Below are positions 12,964-25,065 of a DNA stretch of 57,738 nt, piece after piece. Position numbers and translations under genes: made by a program. This DNA is from Mnemiopsis leidyi (taxonomy: Eukaryota > Ctenophora > Tentaculata > Lobata > Bolinopsidae): contig JH153470.1 of assembly GCA_000226015.1 (NCBI GenBank), positions 68,837 to 126,574 on the forward strand. Direction: 5' to 3'. The notes below the pieces were generated by a model. It had not been told where the DNA came from and made no database searches. It worked only from the letters and a program-made list of their open reading frames with translations. Within the stretch, counting starts at the first letter, position 1, and every line of letters starts with the position of its first letter.

Positions 12964-13510
12964 TTGTTTTCAAATGTAGTACTAATTTAGCTTCTAAATG
13001 CAACTTTTCTCGTTCTGATGCGGCATTTTCCCATAGTGGGCCTGAAATAAGGAACAATTTACTCTACGAGTTGAGACCCCCTTCTTCAATGAACATTTTT
13101 AAGTCTCAACTTAAAACCCACCATTTTAATCTTGCTTCCAAAGATGTTGATTGACTATAAAAATGATAATATAATAATAAGCATTTACATGGGTCACGCT
13201 TAAATAGTTTCTTGTTATTTCTTGATAATATGTATTATTTGATGATATAGAAATTATTATAAATAAAACTAGAATTTATCATTAATATCTATTAATCTAT
13301 GATAATTACCTTCATTATCATTTAACTGCTCAACAGCATCAAGACGTTCAGTACTGAATAAAATTTCATCGTAAACTTGGAGTTATCTTAACCAAATTCC
13401 CTACAGAAGCCAGTTATCATTACTCATAGATAATGCAACCGATATCAACGTAGAAATTTCAACATTATTTTCATTTTACGATACACAAACTGAATTAATA
13501 CTCCCTGATT

Positions 13511-16500
13511 TCAAATGCTCTCTTCCTGTTTGCAAAGTAATGCCTTCCTCTCTTCTTCCTCCTCTTCTTTATCTTCCTTATAGTTGAGTCTCAAAGCAAC
13601 ACAAATCAGAAACGCTAGGAAGCACAATCCGGCCAAAACCTCTGCCGTCGCTGAAAAATTATATTTATCATTTTAAATCCATCTCGAGATTTTTTCCATA
13701 TATCATGCTTCTTTGCCGAAGGCAAAAAAGCAAAGTAGCTGGTTTGGTGGTCGGATTTTGGTGGTGGTAGGTGGGTTGGTAGGTAGATGGCGGTGTCCGG
13801 TGTCTCAAATCAATTTAACACATAGTAAGAGCCACCGTTAAATTGCCTCCGCAAAGTTTATTTATTTACTTATTTATGGTGTTGAATTGAGTTCAAGGGA
13901 AACCACTTATTTTGCATAACACGGTAAAAGATTACGTGATGCACAAAATGCCGAAAAGCGAAATCCCCAGCGTTATACTTTAGCACACACAATCATAGCA
14001 ATAGGCCAATCAAAGCTGCTATAGCTATCATAATTACTAGTCTTTACGAACCACAAACCTCATGAATCGCCCTCGGCTGCACCTGATTTCATTGTCAGTA
14101 TAAATTACAGTTAAATTTGTTGTCATAGTTATCGTGTATCGGCTAACATCAAACATCTTAACGTTCGAATGTTCAGAAAAAAGCAAGATAAAAAAAGCAA
14201 GAGCCGGGTTAACTTAAGCGAAAAATAGACCTAGTTAAACTATTTAAACTGCACCGTCAAAATTATGTAAGTCCGTTGTTATTCACAGCTAAAATTTCAC
14301 GTGGCGAGGTTTAAGTTGTCTCAAACGAAAACCAGTACATATCTTCAGCCGCCGGTATTGTCACTCAAGTTAAAATAAAATTTTTTTACGGCCAATATTT
14401 TCACTGTAGCAGCCGTGGAATTTCATTAGCGGTATTTGCGACAGAAATTGTATTTGCAGTATATCTGCTTCCAGCGCTAGCAGAGGGCGGATAAAATAAG
14501 CTTCTTTGACTTTAGCAAAAAAATAGTAGAGATGGAAATCTAGCGTCCACCTGAGACCTAACTAAGCGGGCGCAATTCTTGTTTTGATGAAACGTAATTA
14601 ACTTCAACGAACAATGGAACGTAATTAACTTCAACGAAAGATTTTGAAATATTGATTTCCCAAATGTTCAACCCTAACACTTTCGATCTTAAAACATAGG
14701 ACCTTGCAACATGCAACATTAGGTACCCATTACTATATAACTAGATCTGTGTGAAATTAAGTTATAATTTCATAAACATGCTGTCTGGTCATGCAATTTC
14801 ACTGGAGAAAATTTATACAAATAATAGTGGTACCGTTTCAAGATCGTTAATTTTTTAGTTTCCTTAAATGTTATATTACTTACTTAAATGTTTTATTGCT
14901 TTCAACACTTCTATTATGCAAATAATTTGAGACTGAAGATTAAGATGATGTCGTACATCGAAATTGATTTCCATTAGAAGATAGTATTCCCTGTCCAATC
15001 AACGAGTTGCAGTCAGCTGATATAGAAAATTTCCCTTACTTGTTTTAATATCCTTAAATGAATTTTACGCAATTCTAAGCGCACCGTTTATTGTACCGTT
15101 ATTTTTTAATTGAGAAACCACGAAATATATCGGTAATTTACAAGATGTGACTAGATCAGAAAGGACCAGATTCTTCTCAAGTCCAGAAGTTCTCCTCACA
15201 AGTAAATTGTTTTGTTTGATCGCCTAACACTGAACAGAAGACTTGGGATTATTACGTTTGCTTTATTAAGGACTGGGGAAAATATGGCTAAAACCGCCAC
15301 CTTATCCCTGTCATAACAATCCAGAATAAGGTGGGATTTGAATTGGTAAAATTTGTGTTGGTTGCAATCGGCGTTAATCCTACTTGGGCGATAGCCGTGT
15401 CCATTAAGTTACCGTGAAACTATACCTACTCATATAGCCTATTGTAACTTACTTGAAAACGACAAATAGTCTGTCAGAGTTCCAGCGATGAAAGGCCCTG
15501 AGTAGTACATGGAACAATATCCAACTATCCAGATTGCAGTAATCTTCGTCACAATCTTTGGAGAGAGCATGCCCCTTTCCTGCAACTAAATTATCTAGAA
15601 TTAATTTAATGTTAGTTGTCAGATTAACCCTATGGGGCGATTAGATAAAACTTAGATGCCCACGATATACAATGAAAGGTACATGGAAATCTACGAGATT
15701 ACCTGTATGTTAAAAAGAGCTCTAAGGGTAGCGATGGTCATGAAAGGGTCTCCAATACCAGCAATAAAGACACCAGGGAATGCTAGTATTGGACTGAGAT
15801 TGTAAATTGCTGGCAACGACTCAGGTGGAAAAGTCATCAGTAATCCCATCATAATACAAAGAGCTCCGATTGCCATAGCCGTGAATTGGCTAATGATCTT
15901 GCTCTGCAAGATGAAACCAACACTGGTGCTTCCTACTGCCATACCAACTGACACGAGTGTAAGAACAGATCCGCCATATGAAATCGATTTTTGGAATTGC
16001 TCCTTCAAGTAGGGTGTTATGGTGACCTAGAAAAAGATTATCAACATCCCAAGCGTTTGTTAATTTGAAATGTTTCAATCTCACGGGTCCAAAATTAATT
16101 TCTAGGCGATAACTTATTATTTCATTATTATTGTACTTATAAATAATATATTTATTACTTATCGTCACTTATTATCATCACTTCGATCTCACGAGATTGA
16201 AATGAAATTTGCTTGGTACTTATTACATCAAAATACGATCATAGTTATATACCTATTTAGACATTGTTTTCACTTAATTAGATCAAAAATTTAATTTGCT
16301 GGGATCTGGAGATTGGATCTTATGTCGAAGGCACTGACCTGAAGTACTCCATAGTTCGCATTAATCAGCATTGTCGCAACCATTGGGATTATCAATAGCT
16401 TTGTCAACTTCGTTTTCGTAGATCCGAGTTTCTTCTGCGCCAACTCCTCATCGAAAGAATCGTCCTGGGTAGACAGATAAGTTCGGGTGCTTGGAAGAAA

Positions 16501-17076
16501 AGCAGCTGTGATAGCCGCCACCAGAAGGGCCACTGCAGCTGTGAAGACGTAAGCCATTTCGTAACCAAAGTGATCGTACAGGATACAGCCGAGAGCCTCT
16601 GCAACGCCATGTCCGGTGAAATAACCCATGTTGATGAGGCCATTAACCATGTCGAACTCCTTAGAGAGATTTGCACTGATGAAGTCAATTGGAACCAACA
16701 TACAGATATAGCACATGCATCCCTGAAGTATTCTCATGGCGATCGATATGGCAATGACTGCGGTTGTGTCTGGGAGACGATAAGAAAATCCCGTTATCAG
16801 TGCAACTCCTGCCCATCCAAAAAGTAAGCTTATTAAGATAGATTTGGATGTGAATTTCATCATCGCTCTTTCTGTTAGTTTGCTGACAAACATTAAGGCA
16901 AAACCAATGAATGCGCCTGATCCAATAAGACCATATATTTTCCCAGGAACATTTTTCTTTGCAAAGGCGTCTGCCAAAAATCCATATCGTATCGAAGCAC
17001 AGACACTACTTGAATGAGCATTGAGCACCAGGGCAAAGATTACCAACCATTTCCTTGCTGTACTAGTTTTCTTCAT
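13511..17076 (-). CDS. SLC18B1-like MFS transporter, array copy C
   Basis: Exons 17076-16339, 16026-15703, 15579-15453 and 13650-13511 give 442 residues with the same lengths (738, 324, 127 and 140 bp) and phases as copy B. The last intron is enlarged to 1.8 kb by repeat DNA. Protein marks are as in B: TERAMMKFTSKS, MRILQG, GCILYDHFGYE and YYSGPFIAGTL. The main difference from B is the seven-residue patch after MRILQG (CMCYICM instead of CLAFAHT). Start chosen at the ATG opening MKKTSTARKW, identical in B. Substrate unknown. Confidence 0.9.
14020..14590 (+). repeat. Dispersed repeat, copy 1 (inverted partner at 24278-24780)
   Basis: Matches the reverse complement of 24278-24780. The clearest block is GAGATGGAAATCTAGCGTCC followed by GGGCGCAATTCTTGTTT at the right end, and GCACCTGATTTC near the left end. 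It lies in the last intron of transporter C and is absent from that intron in B. No coding sequence seen; probably a non-autonomous transposon of unknown class. Confidence 0.6.
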
Positions 17077-17429
17077 TTCGTCCTTTCTTGGTATTAGAGT
17101 TGAGAAACATTAAAGGTCCATATAATGAACTGGGTACTTAGTGATTTTCTATCCATTGAAATTATGTAATGAATACCTTCCCTGTGTTGGGAAAACGCAT
17201 CCTGATTCCTGAATCAGTTAATCAAATTGTTTCGACGTTCTTACCTGTCAACGTAGGAAATTCATGCGTGATTTTAAACGTTGTAACAAACTGCACGTGC
17301 AATTTCGCTTGTAACCGTAGCGACGCCCTTACAATGAAGCAATTCTAGGTCTTTTTTCAGCAGCCTTTTAAGACAATTTTTCCAACTATGTACATATTTC
17401 AAGAAAAATCCAAGGCCTACATCAAAAAT

Positions 17430-17975
17430 CGGACAATGACAAGGGGTCACGTGATATTTTTTCGGCTTCGAATCTATCAAATTCGGATTCCTCGTCAAAT
17501 TTTACGTGGAAATACTAGTGTAACTTTTCTTCTGCCTCAAAGTTGAAAATTTTCATTTTTTGGCTATAGGGGTCAATAAGGGCCATATTAGGGGTCTAAA
17601 TAGGGTTTTTGAGCTTTGGGACTGCCACCATCAGATTCGCCGTTAAATTTTACGTCAAAATGTAGGTCTAACCTTTCCTCTAGCTCAAATGTTAAAATTT
17701 CAATTTTTGGGGCGTATAAGGGGTCACTTTTAAAGTGGTCACGTAATGCTTTATCAGATTCCAAACTATCAAATTCGGATTCCTCGTCAAATCATGATAA
17801 TGGTCTTACTCTTGATAATGGTCTAACTATTCTCCTAGCTCTAAGTTTAAAATTCCCATTTTGGGGCCCTATAAGGGGTCTTTTAAGGGGTCACGTGATG
17901 ATTTTTTAGATTCGAAACTATCAAATTCGGATTCTTCGTCGAATTTTACGTCAAAATAGAGGTGTAACTTTTTTT
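17430..17975. repeat. Degenerate tandem repeat, ~145-bp unit, about four copies
   Basis: Units contain GGGGTCACGTGAT, then TTCGAAACTATCAAATTCGG, then TCGTCAAATTTTACGTCAAA, then an AGCTC...AAAATT...CATTTTTGGGG segment. Units start near 17442, 17600 (truncated), 17737 and 17887. The last unit passes into unrelated sequence at about 17965. Short open frames across it are by-products. Confidence 0.65.
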
Positions 17976-18159
17976 AGCTCGAAAAGACTGACGAAAGATG
18001 GGGCTCCAGCTGTAGCCAGTCTTTTCGAATTAACTATTAGCTCAAAACCAAGTGAAATAAAGGATTCTATCGCGTTGGTTGCCGTTTTTAAGCCAACCAA
18101 CTTCTGTACCATTATGAGGCTACCTCATTCAACGCTCACTCATTAAATAACCAACATAT

Positions 18160-18420
18160 CACCACAAGTCAACAACTGCGACTAAAGACAGTTCATGGTT
18201 ATGCAAGACTGATTAATATTTTTCTAATTCGATATTTGACATGGTACCACGTGATTTCCGGACCCGGTACCATGTCAAATATTGCACCGCCCTATCCAAA
18301 CAGAACGACTGTGTGCTGCCTGTAGCTCTGTTGTGTGCTAAAAGTGGCAACACTCGGGATTCCCTGACAACAAGTCGTACGAACTTAGGAAGTTTTTTCA
18401 GCTTGATATCCAACTCTTCT
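18160..18420 (+). repeat. Dispersed repeat, copy 2 (partner at 11820-12085)
   Basis: Same-orientation relative of 11820-12085. It also contains the local inverted pair GGTACCACGTG / GGACCCGGTACC at 18243-18270, which could form a small hairpin. Non-coding as far as can be seen. Confidence 0.5.
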
Positions 18421-19117
18421 TGATTTTTTAGAAACATTTCAAATCCTTATAATATTGTTAGAATATGAAGCTGTGATGTGTAATGTCAATTTCAATGTTT
18501 TCATGTCCTGAAATCGCGTGATATCCGTGCATTGCACTTGATTGTTACATCATGTTGTGTAAATATCACACTCTGTGATGCCGGTGGACACGCAAAAAAG
18601 ACACACATGAAAGACTTTTCTTTCCCGTGATAACATTATTATCATGTGATTTCAATAGCATGCGTACTAAACAAACTTATGTACTTGAGCCAAATTTATG
18701 ACGTGATAAAATTAGCTGATAAGCGTTGAAAAGGAGCAATTATTGTTGACGCTGCTGGGGCCAAAATTGGAAAAGCCACGAAATACAGTTGCCTGACTCA
18801 TACCTTTCTGTTTAATGTCCTGAAATTTGATTTGCTACTATTATAAATATCTAGCAAGGACCCCGTCCTTTGGCCGTTTAATTCCTCCTCCAACGGAGGC
18901 CAAGATTTCTTAATTCATGCCATTCTGCTGAAAAAGTAAATGCAGAGCAGCGTTTGTCGAAAGAAAACGAAAAGTAATACCGTGTTAGATTAAACGTTAT
19001 TAAATTGCACGTTCAATTTTTACGAAATGAATACAGTTGCCATGGTAACTTGGCACATCCTGGCATCAACCCCTGCTGAAAAACGCTCATTCTCCGCTCT
19101 CTTACTGCTCTAACGTT

Positions 19118-19265
19118 AAAAGTAAATTTTGTATTTGTATTTGTTACACCTGTACCCAGGCTTTTACAGTTATACTGAAGGGGCTCCTTGAAGATTCTAG
19201 TTGTTTAACGGAGACCCCCCTCATTTAACCCTCAATCACGGTTTACCGGTCATTCGGCTGCTCTA
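19118..19265 (-). mobile_element. SINE-like 3' fragment
   Basis: On the minus strand it reads GTGATTGAGGGTTAAATGAG, as in the element at 31-360, and ends in GTAACAAATACAAATAC-type tail repeats, which look like a SINE 3' end. The tRNA-like head is missing or too diverged to see. Confidence 0.45.
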
Positions 19266-19309
19266 ACCTTGTTCCAAACACTCTCCTATGCACGTACCAC
19301 AAAGCGAAA

Positions 19310-19580
19310 TTTTAGGAAAAAACGCAGCGTTTTTCAAAAAACGCCGGTGTTAACGCCGCACTTTTGTCGAGTTAACTAGGTGCTTTTTAAAAAACGCGCC
19401 GTGTTTTACGGAATACTCGATGTTTCTGGAACTTCAATAAGCACGCGCACAGAAATCGTGCTTTTGTGTGTGCCCGGTTGCAAAAATGGAGTCCAACCAT
19501 GAGCAAACACTGCGCTCACTCGACAAAAACGCAGCGTTTTTCATAAAAACGCAGGTGTTAACACTGGCGTTTTAAAAAAT
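19310..19580. mobile_element. Fold-back (palindromic) element, copy 2
   Basis: Carries the same inverted blocks as 12625-12963 (AACGCCGGTGTTAACGCC, CACTTTTGTCGAGTTAACT). Its centre (GCAAAAATGGAGTCCAACCAT) is in the opposite orientation, so it is an independent insertion rather than part of the gene duplication. The outermost CCCGGCTA ends are lost. Confidence 0.6.
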
Positions 19581-20259
19581 AATTTAATCTTTTATGTTTA
19601 CGATTGTACAGTGTACGTGGACCCTGTTTTGTTCTTTCTAATAAAAATATAGTCTGTGACACTCAGAGAGAAAAACAGAAACTAGAAACGGAAGATAAAA
19701 CTATTTCAGCCAAAAATTCTATTACCCTCACATGATATTAACTTCCTATTGTCATTCAACTGCTTGAAAGGAAAAAACGCTCTACATAAAAATTCAAACT
19801 TAAAAATTCCTCAATCCGCACCGATATTTCAAAATATTGTTCATTTTACAAAACATTGTTCATTTATACGTTAAATAAGCAGAAATAATTTTCCCTGATT
19901 TCAATGTTTGATAAGCAATGCATTCTTCTCTTTATCTTCCTCTCCTTTATTTTCTTTATAGAAGAGTCTCAGAGCAACACATATCAGAAATGCTAGTAGA
20001 CACACACCGGCTAAAACCCCCGCCGTCGCTGAAAAACGTATAGGTAATCATATTTATCTGTTGAAATGTGCTAGCCGAAACCCGTGGTCGCAAACCCGTG
20101 GTTTGCATTTTAATCTATGGAAGTCGAAATTTAATATCTTAGAATTATTCAAAGAGATCAAATTTTAACTCTCATAGATTAAAATGCGGCCTTATTTGAA
20201 GACTATGATAGTCTTCAAATTCAGTTGAAAATATCATCACTCTTTCACGTTTTCTATAA

Positions 20260-20595
20260 CCTTTCTCCCCCCCCCTCTTACTTCGCCCTGCCTCACATCC
20301 CTCTATTCCTTTCCTTATACTTTTTCTAATTCTCTTCACACACTAACTTCTCCACTCTTTTCTCTCCACTTTCCTCTATGTCTCTATCCACTCTTCTCTC
20401 TCCACTCTCCTTTCTCCACTTTCCTCGCTCCATTCAATCATCCCCACTCTCCTCTTTACACGTTTTCCCTCACTCTCCAATCTCCATTCGATTCGTATTT
20501 TTTCACTCTCTTCGCTTTCCCCTCTCTGCTCCCCTCTCTGCTCTCCACTCTCTCCTTTCTCAATTCTCTACTTTTCTCTCACCAGTCTTTCTGTA
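20260..20595. repeat. CT-rich low-complexity tract
   Basis: About 330 bases of plus-strand pyrimidine-rich sequence built from CTCCACTCT- and TTTCTC-like words, in the last intron of transporter D (between its exons 4 and 3). The open frame through it reflects composition only. Confidence 0.7.
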
Positions 20596-20678
20596 AAAAT
20601 TGCGTACCCATGCAATTAATGTGACATCACTGTCCTATATCCATTTTACTGGTGCCCTAACAATGCACTCTGCTAAAT

Positions 20679-21159
20679 CAGGGGTGGAGGAACATACTCA
20701 AAACTGTGGGGAGGACACTTTTCTTCTACAATTTGCTCAAAATGCTCCCTCGGTGGTGCTTTGCACCATCTCGCTTGGGCAGGCGTAATTTTATTGTTTA
20801 ATGTCCAAATATTGGAAGGTTAAAGTCCAATCAGCTCGCCCCAGGAGAAAATTTTGAGATATTGTGCATTTAAAGTTGATTTTGAACCTTTTTGGCAAAA
20901 GGGGCTTGGTTTTTGTATGAGTTTTAACAGTGCTATTTCATCAGTTACACTGTGCTAGGTAACTAAGGTATTCCAAACTTCAGCTTAAGTTCTACACAGA
21001 ACTCCTAGCACCGCAATCAAATCTGTAATAGTTTTCAATGAAAGCTTTTGAACCTGGCAATCTACTCAAAATAAATAATGTAGGTATGATTCTGGGTAAT
21101 GATACCTTGGCCCCACATCCAAACAGGGGGGCCATGGCCCCCCTGTTTCGCCAGCCCTG
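20679..21159. mobile_element. hAT-type MITE with 8-bp target duplication
   Basis: Left end CAGGGGTGGAGG and right end (read inwards) CAGGGCTGGCGA form hAT-like terminal inverted repeats. They are flanked by perfect 8-bp direct repeats TGCTAAAT at 20671-20678 and 21160-21167, the target-duplication length of hAT elements. At 481 bp it is non-autonomous, with no transposase. Next to its right end is a perfect 28-bp palindrome (21121-21148, arms AAACAGGGGGG and CCCCCCTGTTT around CCATGG). It lies in the last intron of transporter copy D. Confidence 0.85.
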
Positions 21160-24100
21160 TGCTAAATTGCAATGAGTAAACTACCAAATTTCTAAAAATG
21201 ATGAAATTCTAAAAAGTGGCTTCAAGAAAAGCAAACGGGAATTCAAACATAAATATTATATATGTAAAGAGAATGGTTTTGGCAAAGACAATCAAAATCT
21301 TTCAGACATTTTGGTGGTTTGAATATAAGGGAAGAGAGACAGTAATTTCAACTTTTAAATTTTGTTTTTAGCTATTAAGTTATTTTATTTCAGTTCCTGC
21401 TGTAGGTATTTTCTATGACTTATTTTACACAAGTCCCACAACAATTCAAATTATAACTTTTTTATACTTTCAACTTTCAAGGGAATTAAAATATTGTGTT
21501 TCTATTCAATAAACCTTAACAAATATTCGAGCATTCTCAGGTTATCATGATTGTAAAGGTTTTACCGACATTTGAGATCAAACTTTGTGTTTCATTGCGA
21601 TTGACAGCAGTAGCAAACTAAACTATATGTGTATATATGGCGGGGTAGGTTCAGAAAACGTGAAAATTAAAACCTACGTTTTTCCGCTTCGAAAAAAATT
21701 ATCAGGATGAATGTTACAGAATGCAGAGATTATAAGATAGATATGATATATTTAAGTATAAAGATTTGTTTGATATATTATCAAAACTTCAAAACATTCG
21801 ATGAGTGAACCCGATTTTTGCAACCTACTTGAAAACGACAAGTAGTCAGTTAATGTACCAGCGATGAAAGGCCCTGAGTAGTACATAAAACAATATCCAA
21901 TTATCCAGATTGCAGTTATCTTCGTCACAATCTTCGGAGAAAGTATTCCTCCTCCAGCTTCCTGCAACTATATTATCTAAAATTAAAATTACGTTAGCTG
22001 TCCGATAAGCCCTCAGGTAAATTCGATATACCCACGATAGATGATCAAAAGTGCCTGCATAGGAGATTACCTGCATGTTTAAAAGAGCTCTGAGGGTAGC
22101 AATGGTCATGAAAGGGTCTCCAATACCAGCAATAAAGACACCAGGGTATGCCAGTATTGGACTGAGCTTGTAAAGTGCTGGCAGTGATTCAGGGGGAAAA
22201 GTCATCAGTAATCCCATCATAATACAAAGAGCTCCGATTCCCATAGCTGTGAATTGGCTAATGATTTTTTTCTGCAGGATAAAACCAATACTTGTGCTTC
22301 CTATTGCCATACCAACTGAGACTAGTGTGAGTACAGATCCGCCATACGAAATAGACTTTTGGAATTCTTCTTTCAGGTAGGGTGTTATTGTGACCTAGAA
22401 GAACATGATTAACATCTCAAAGCAAGATTACTTTGAGCTTATTAGAACTTTAAAATACAATTGTAGAAGTTTGTACTCACCTTAACAGATCGATCTTTTT
22501 TATTTACCAGAAACTGAAAGTTTTGTATCTTATCTTCTTATATCGTGTACCTGAAGTACTCCATAGTTAGATAGTTGGCGTTTATCAGCATCGTCGCAGC
22601 CATTGGGATTATCAATAATTTTGTCAACTTCGTTTTCGTAGATTCAGAGTCCATTTCCTCCTCATTACAACTATCATCCTGGGTGGACAGATAGGTTTTG
22701 GTGCTTGGGAGAGCAATGACTGTGATAGCCACCACCAAGAGACCAAATACTGCTGTGAACACGTAAGCTATCTCGTAACCGAACTGATCGTACAGTAAAC
22801 AGCCGACAGCCTCTGCAACGCCATGTCCGGTGTAATAACCCATGTTGACAAGGCCATTCACCATGTCAAACTCCTTAGAGAAATTTGCACTGATGAAGTC
22901 AATAGGAACCAACGTGTGGGCGAAGGCCAGGCAACCCTGGAGAATTCTCATGGCGATCGAGATGGCTATGACTGCGGTTGTGTCCGAAAGACGATAGGAA
23001 AATCCCGTGATTAGTGCAACTCCTATCCATCCAAAAGTTAGGAATATCAAGATGGATTTGGATGTGAATTTCATCATCGCTCTTTCTGTAAGTTTGCAGA
23101 CAAACATTAAGGCAAAACCAATGAATGCGCTTGATCCAATAAGACCATATATTTTTCCCGGAACATTTTTCTTTGCAAAGGCGTCTGCTAAAAATCCATA
23201 CCGTATCGAAGTACAGACACTGCTTGAATGAGCATTAAGTACCAGAGCAAAGATAACCAACCATTTCCTTGCTGTACTGGTATTCCTCATTGTTACTAGA
23301 ATATGACAAAAATTAAATGTGCATGTTTATTGATATTTGATATCATGTCTGCCTTGCAAGCGGTATATAACGAATAACGAATTAGAACGTCTTACTTAAT
23401 TAACGTAATGTCAGACACTAGAAATAAATAAATTGCCTAAACATTTTTTTGATGTCTTTAGTTGATTCCAATGTGCCCGATGTCTGTGCAGTAGTCATTT
23501 TGGACATTTATGACAAAATATGGCCACTTTAAGGATAATTGTGATGTTTTGAACAATTTGCTGTTATTGATGACTTTATATTTATCCTCATTTGAAGCTC
23601 AAGTTTCATATTTGGATTTCATATATCAACTGCAATAGTTAGAAAAAAGTTCATAGTTCATATCAGTGCAAGAACTATCCCCCTACCGTACTCAAAGTGC
23701 CTTTTAGGTGCAAAAATTGAGGTTATCCTCAATTTAAACACATGAAATGTCATTATGGGTCCAATTTTTGACCCTAGAATGGTCTGTTGACGTGAAAACT
23801 GGCCATCCAATCAGGCTTTTTTACTTTTTCATGCAGCAAGAGTTAAAAATGATGGTATTAAAATCATAATTTCGTCGGTCATTTCCGTCAGTTGCAAGTT
23901 TTATCTTCAATAAGAGCTCAAAATTGGAAACTGTTTATCCCATGAGTGGAAGTATTGCTTTCGAAGTGGATGCAATTTTAAGCTAATTTATAAGAAGACC
24001 CATCTTTATGTTGTCCTCAATATTTGCACTTAAACAACCATCATTTCAAAAATTTTGATTGCATCAGTGAGGCAATTATTTGCTGATTCAAAATTCGAAA

Positions 24101-24277
24101 AAATTATCCTTAGATGGCTTATAGACTTGTGATTTTATGAGCAAAGTTCGAGGTTATCTTTAAATTTCTCACCTAAAAACACTTAATCCTCAATAACCTC
24201 ACTTTGGAAGTTATGGTAAGGGTTTTCCTAGATGATTCACCAATATGAAAAGCTATGGAGTATGTTAACCTCAAACA

Positions 24278-24780
24278 AGAATTGCGCCCGCTTTGTTAGG
24301 TCTGAGGCGGACGCTAGATTTCCATCTCTCAAATTTTAAAGAAGCTTTTTCAATTTGCCCTCTGCTAGTGCTAGAAGCAATTAAATTTGAGCAGAGGATA
24401 CATAGTAAAAATAATTTCTGCTACAGTGAAAATATTAGTTATTAAACTGGAACATTTTTTTGCAGCTTGTCTGATGATATCGATACTAGCTGCTGTTGAT
24501 TTATACTAGTTTTCGGTTTCGAAAACTTAAAACCGGCCGTGAAATATTAGCTTTTAAAAACAACGGATATTGATAATTTTGACGGTGCAGTCAAGTAGTA
24601 CGACTAGATCTATTTTTTGCTTAAATTTTGTTGGAGTTTCAGTGTCATTAGCTCGCAGTAGCTGATACGCGGCTCTTGCATTACATATGTCAAATATAAC
24701 TAATATTGATAGTGAAAGTGAAATCAGGTGCAGACGAGCGCGATTCATAAGGTATGCGGTTCGTGAAGTAATTACGATAG
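24278..24780 (-). repeat. Dispersed repeat, copy 2 (inverted partner at 14020-14590)
   Basis: Reverse complement of the repeat in the last intron of transporter C, with good matches at both ends and weaker agreement in the middle. It is intergenic here, which confirms that it moves independently of the transporter genes. Confidence 0.6.
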
Positions 24781-25065
24781 CTGATTCAATGGGCCCATTG
24801 CGATGTGTTTATTAGCATAACGCTGCACTGTTAAATTTGCATGTCGTCATATATTGTGTTACATAATCTATGATGAGACATTGGGCCAATTTGGGCCAGC
24901 TTGGCCACAATTGGGCCATGGCGCCCGGGTCCCAGTTAGGGGTGCACTTTTGGGCGATAGAGTACCGTTAAGGTCCCATTAAGGTCCCACTAGGGTCCCA
25001 TTAGGGGTGCACTTTTGGGCGTTAGGGTCCCATTAGAGTTGCATCGGTATTCTTTCATACGACCA

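Larger units (their letters stand above)
17077..19900. other. Intergenic between transporters C and D, repeat-rich
   Basis: No gene seen. The stretch holds, in order, the duplicated promoter flank of C, a ~145-bp degenerate tandem repeat, a dispersed repeat shared with 11.8-12.1 kb, a SINE fragment and the second fold-back element. Confidence 0.6.
19901..23290 (-). pseudogene. SLC18B1-like MFS transporter, array copy D, frameshifted
   Basis: Exons correspond one-to-one with the other copies: 23290-22551, 22394-22071, 21961-21829 and 20028-19901. Exon 1 is 740 bp, which is not a multiple of three. Compared with copy E it has an 8-bp insertion AGATAGTT (plus strand, 22569-22576), next to the similar CATAGTT, so it may be slippage. 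The reading frame leaves the family sequence after INAN and stops soon after (about 250 residues), losing the last helices. Exons 2-4 stay fully open, so the damage is recent, a sequencing error, or bypassed by alternative splicing. Exon 3 keeps two extra codons (133 bp), as in copy A. Tail ends LLIKH. If functional, a polypeptide of about seven helices would be made. Confidence 0.8.

Noticed and set aside
17430-17975. CRISPR-like array
   Set aside because: Units are long, degenerate and without unique spacers of constant size, and the genome is eukaryotic.
20378-20596. Ser/Leu-rich open frame
   Set aside because: Pure consequence of the CT-rich low-complexity tract.
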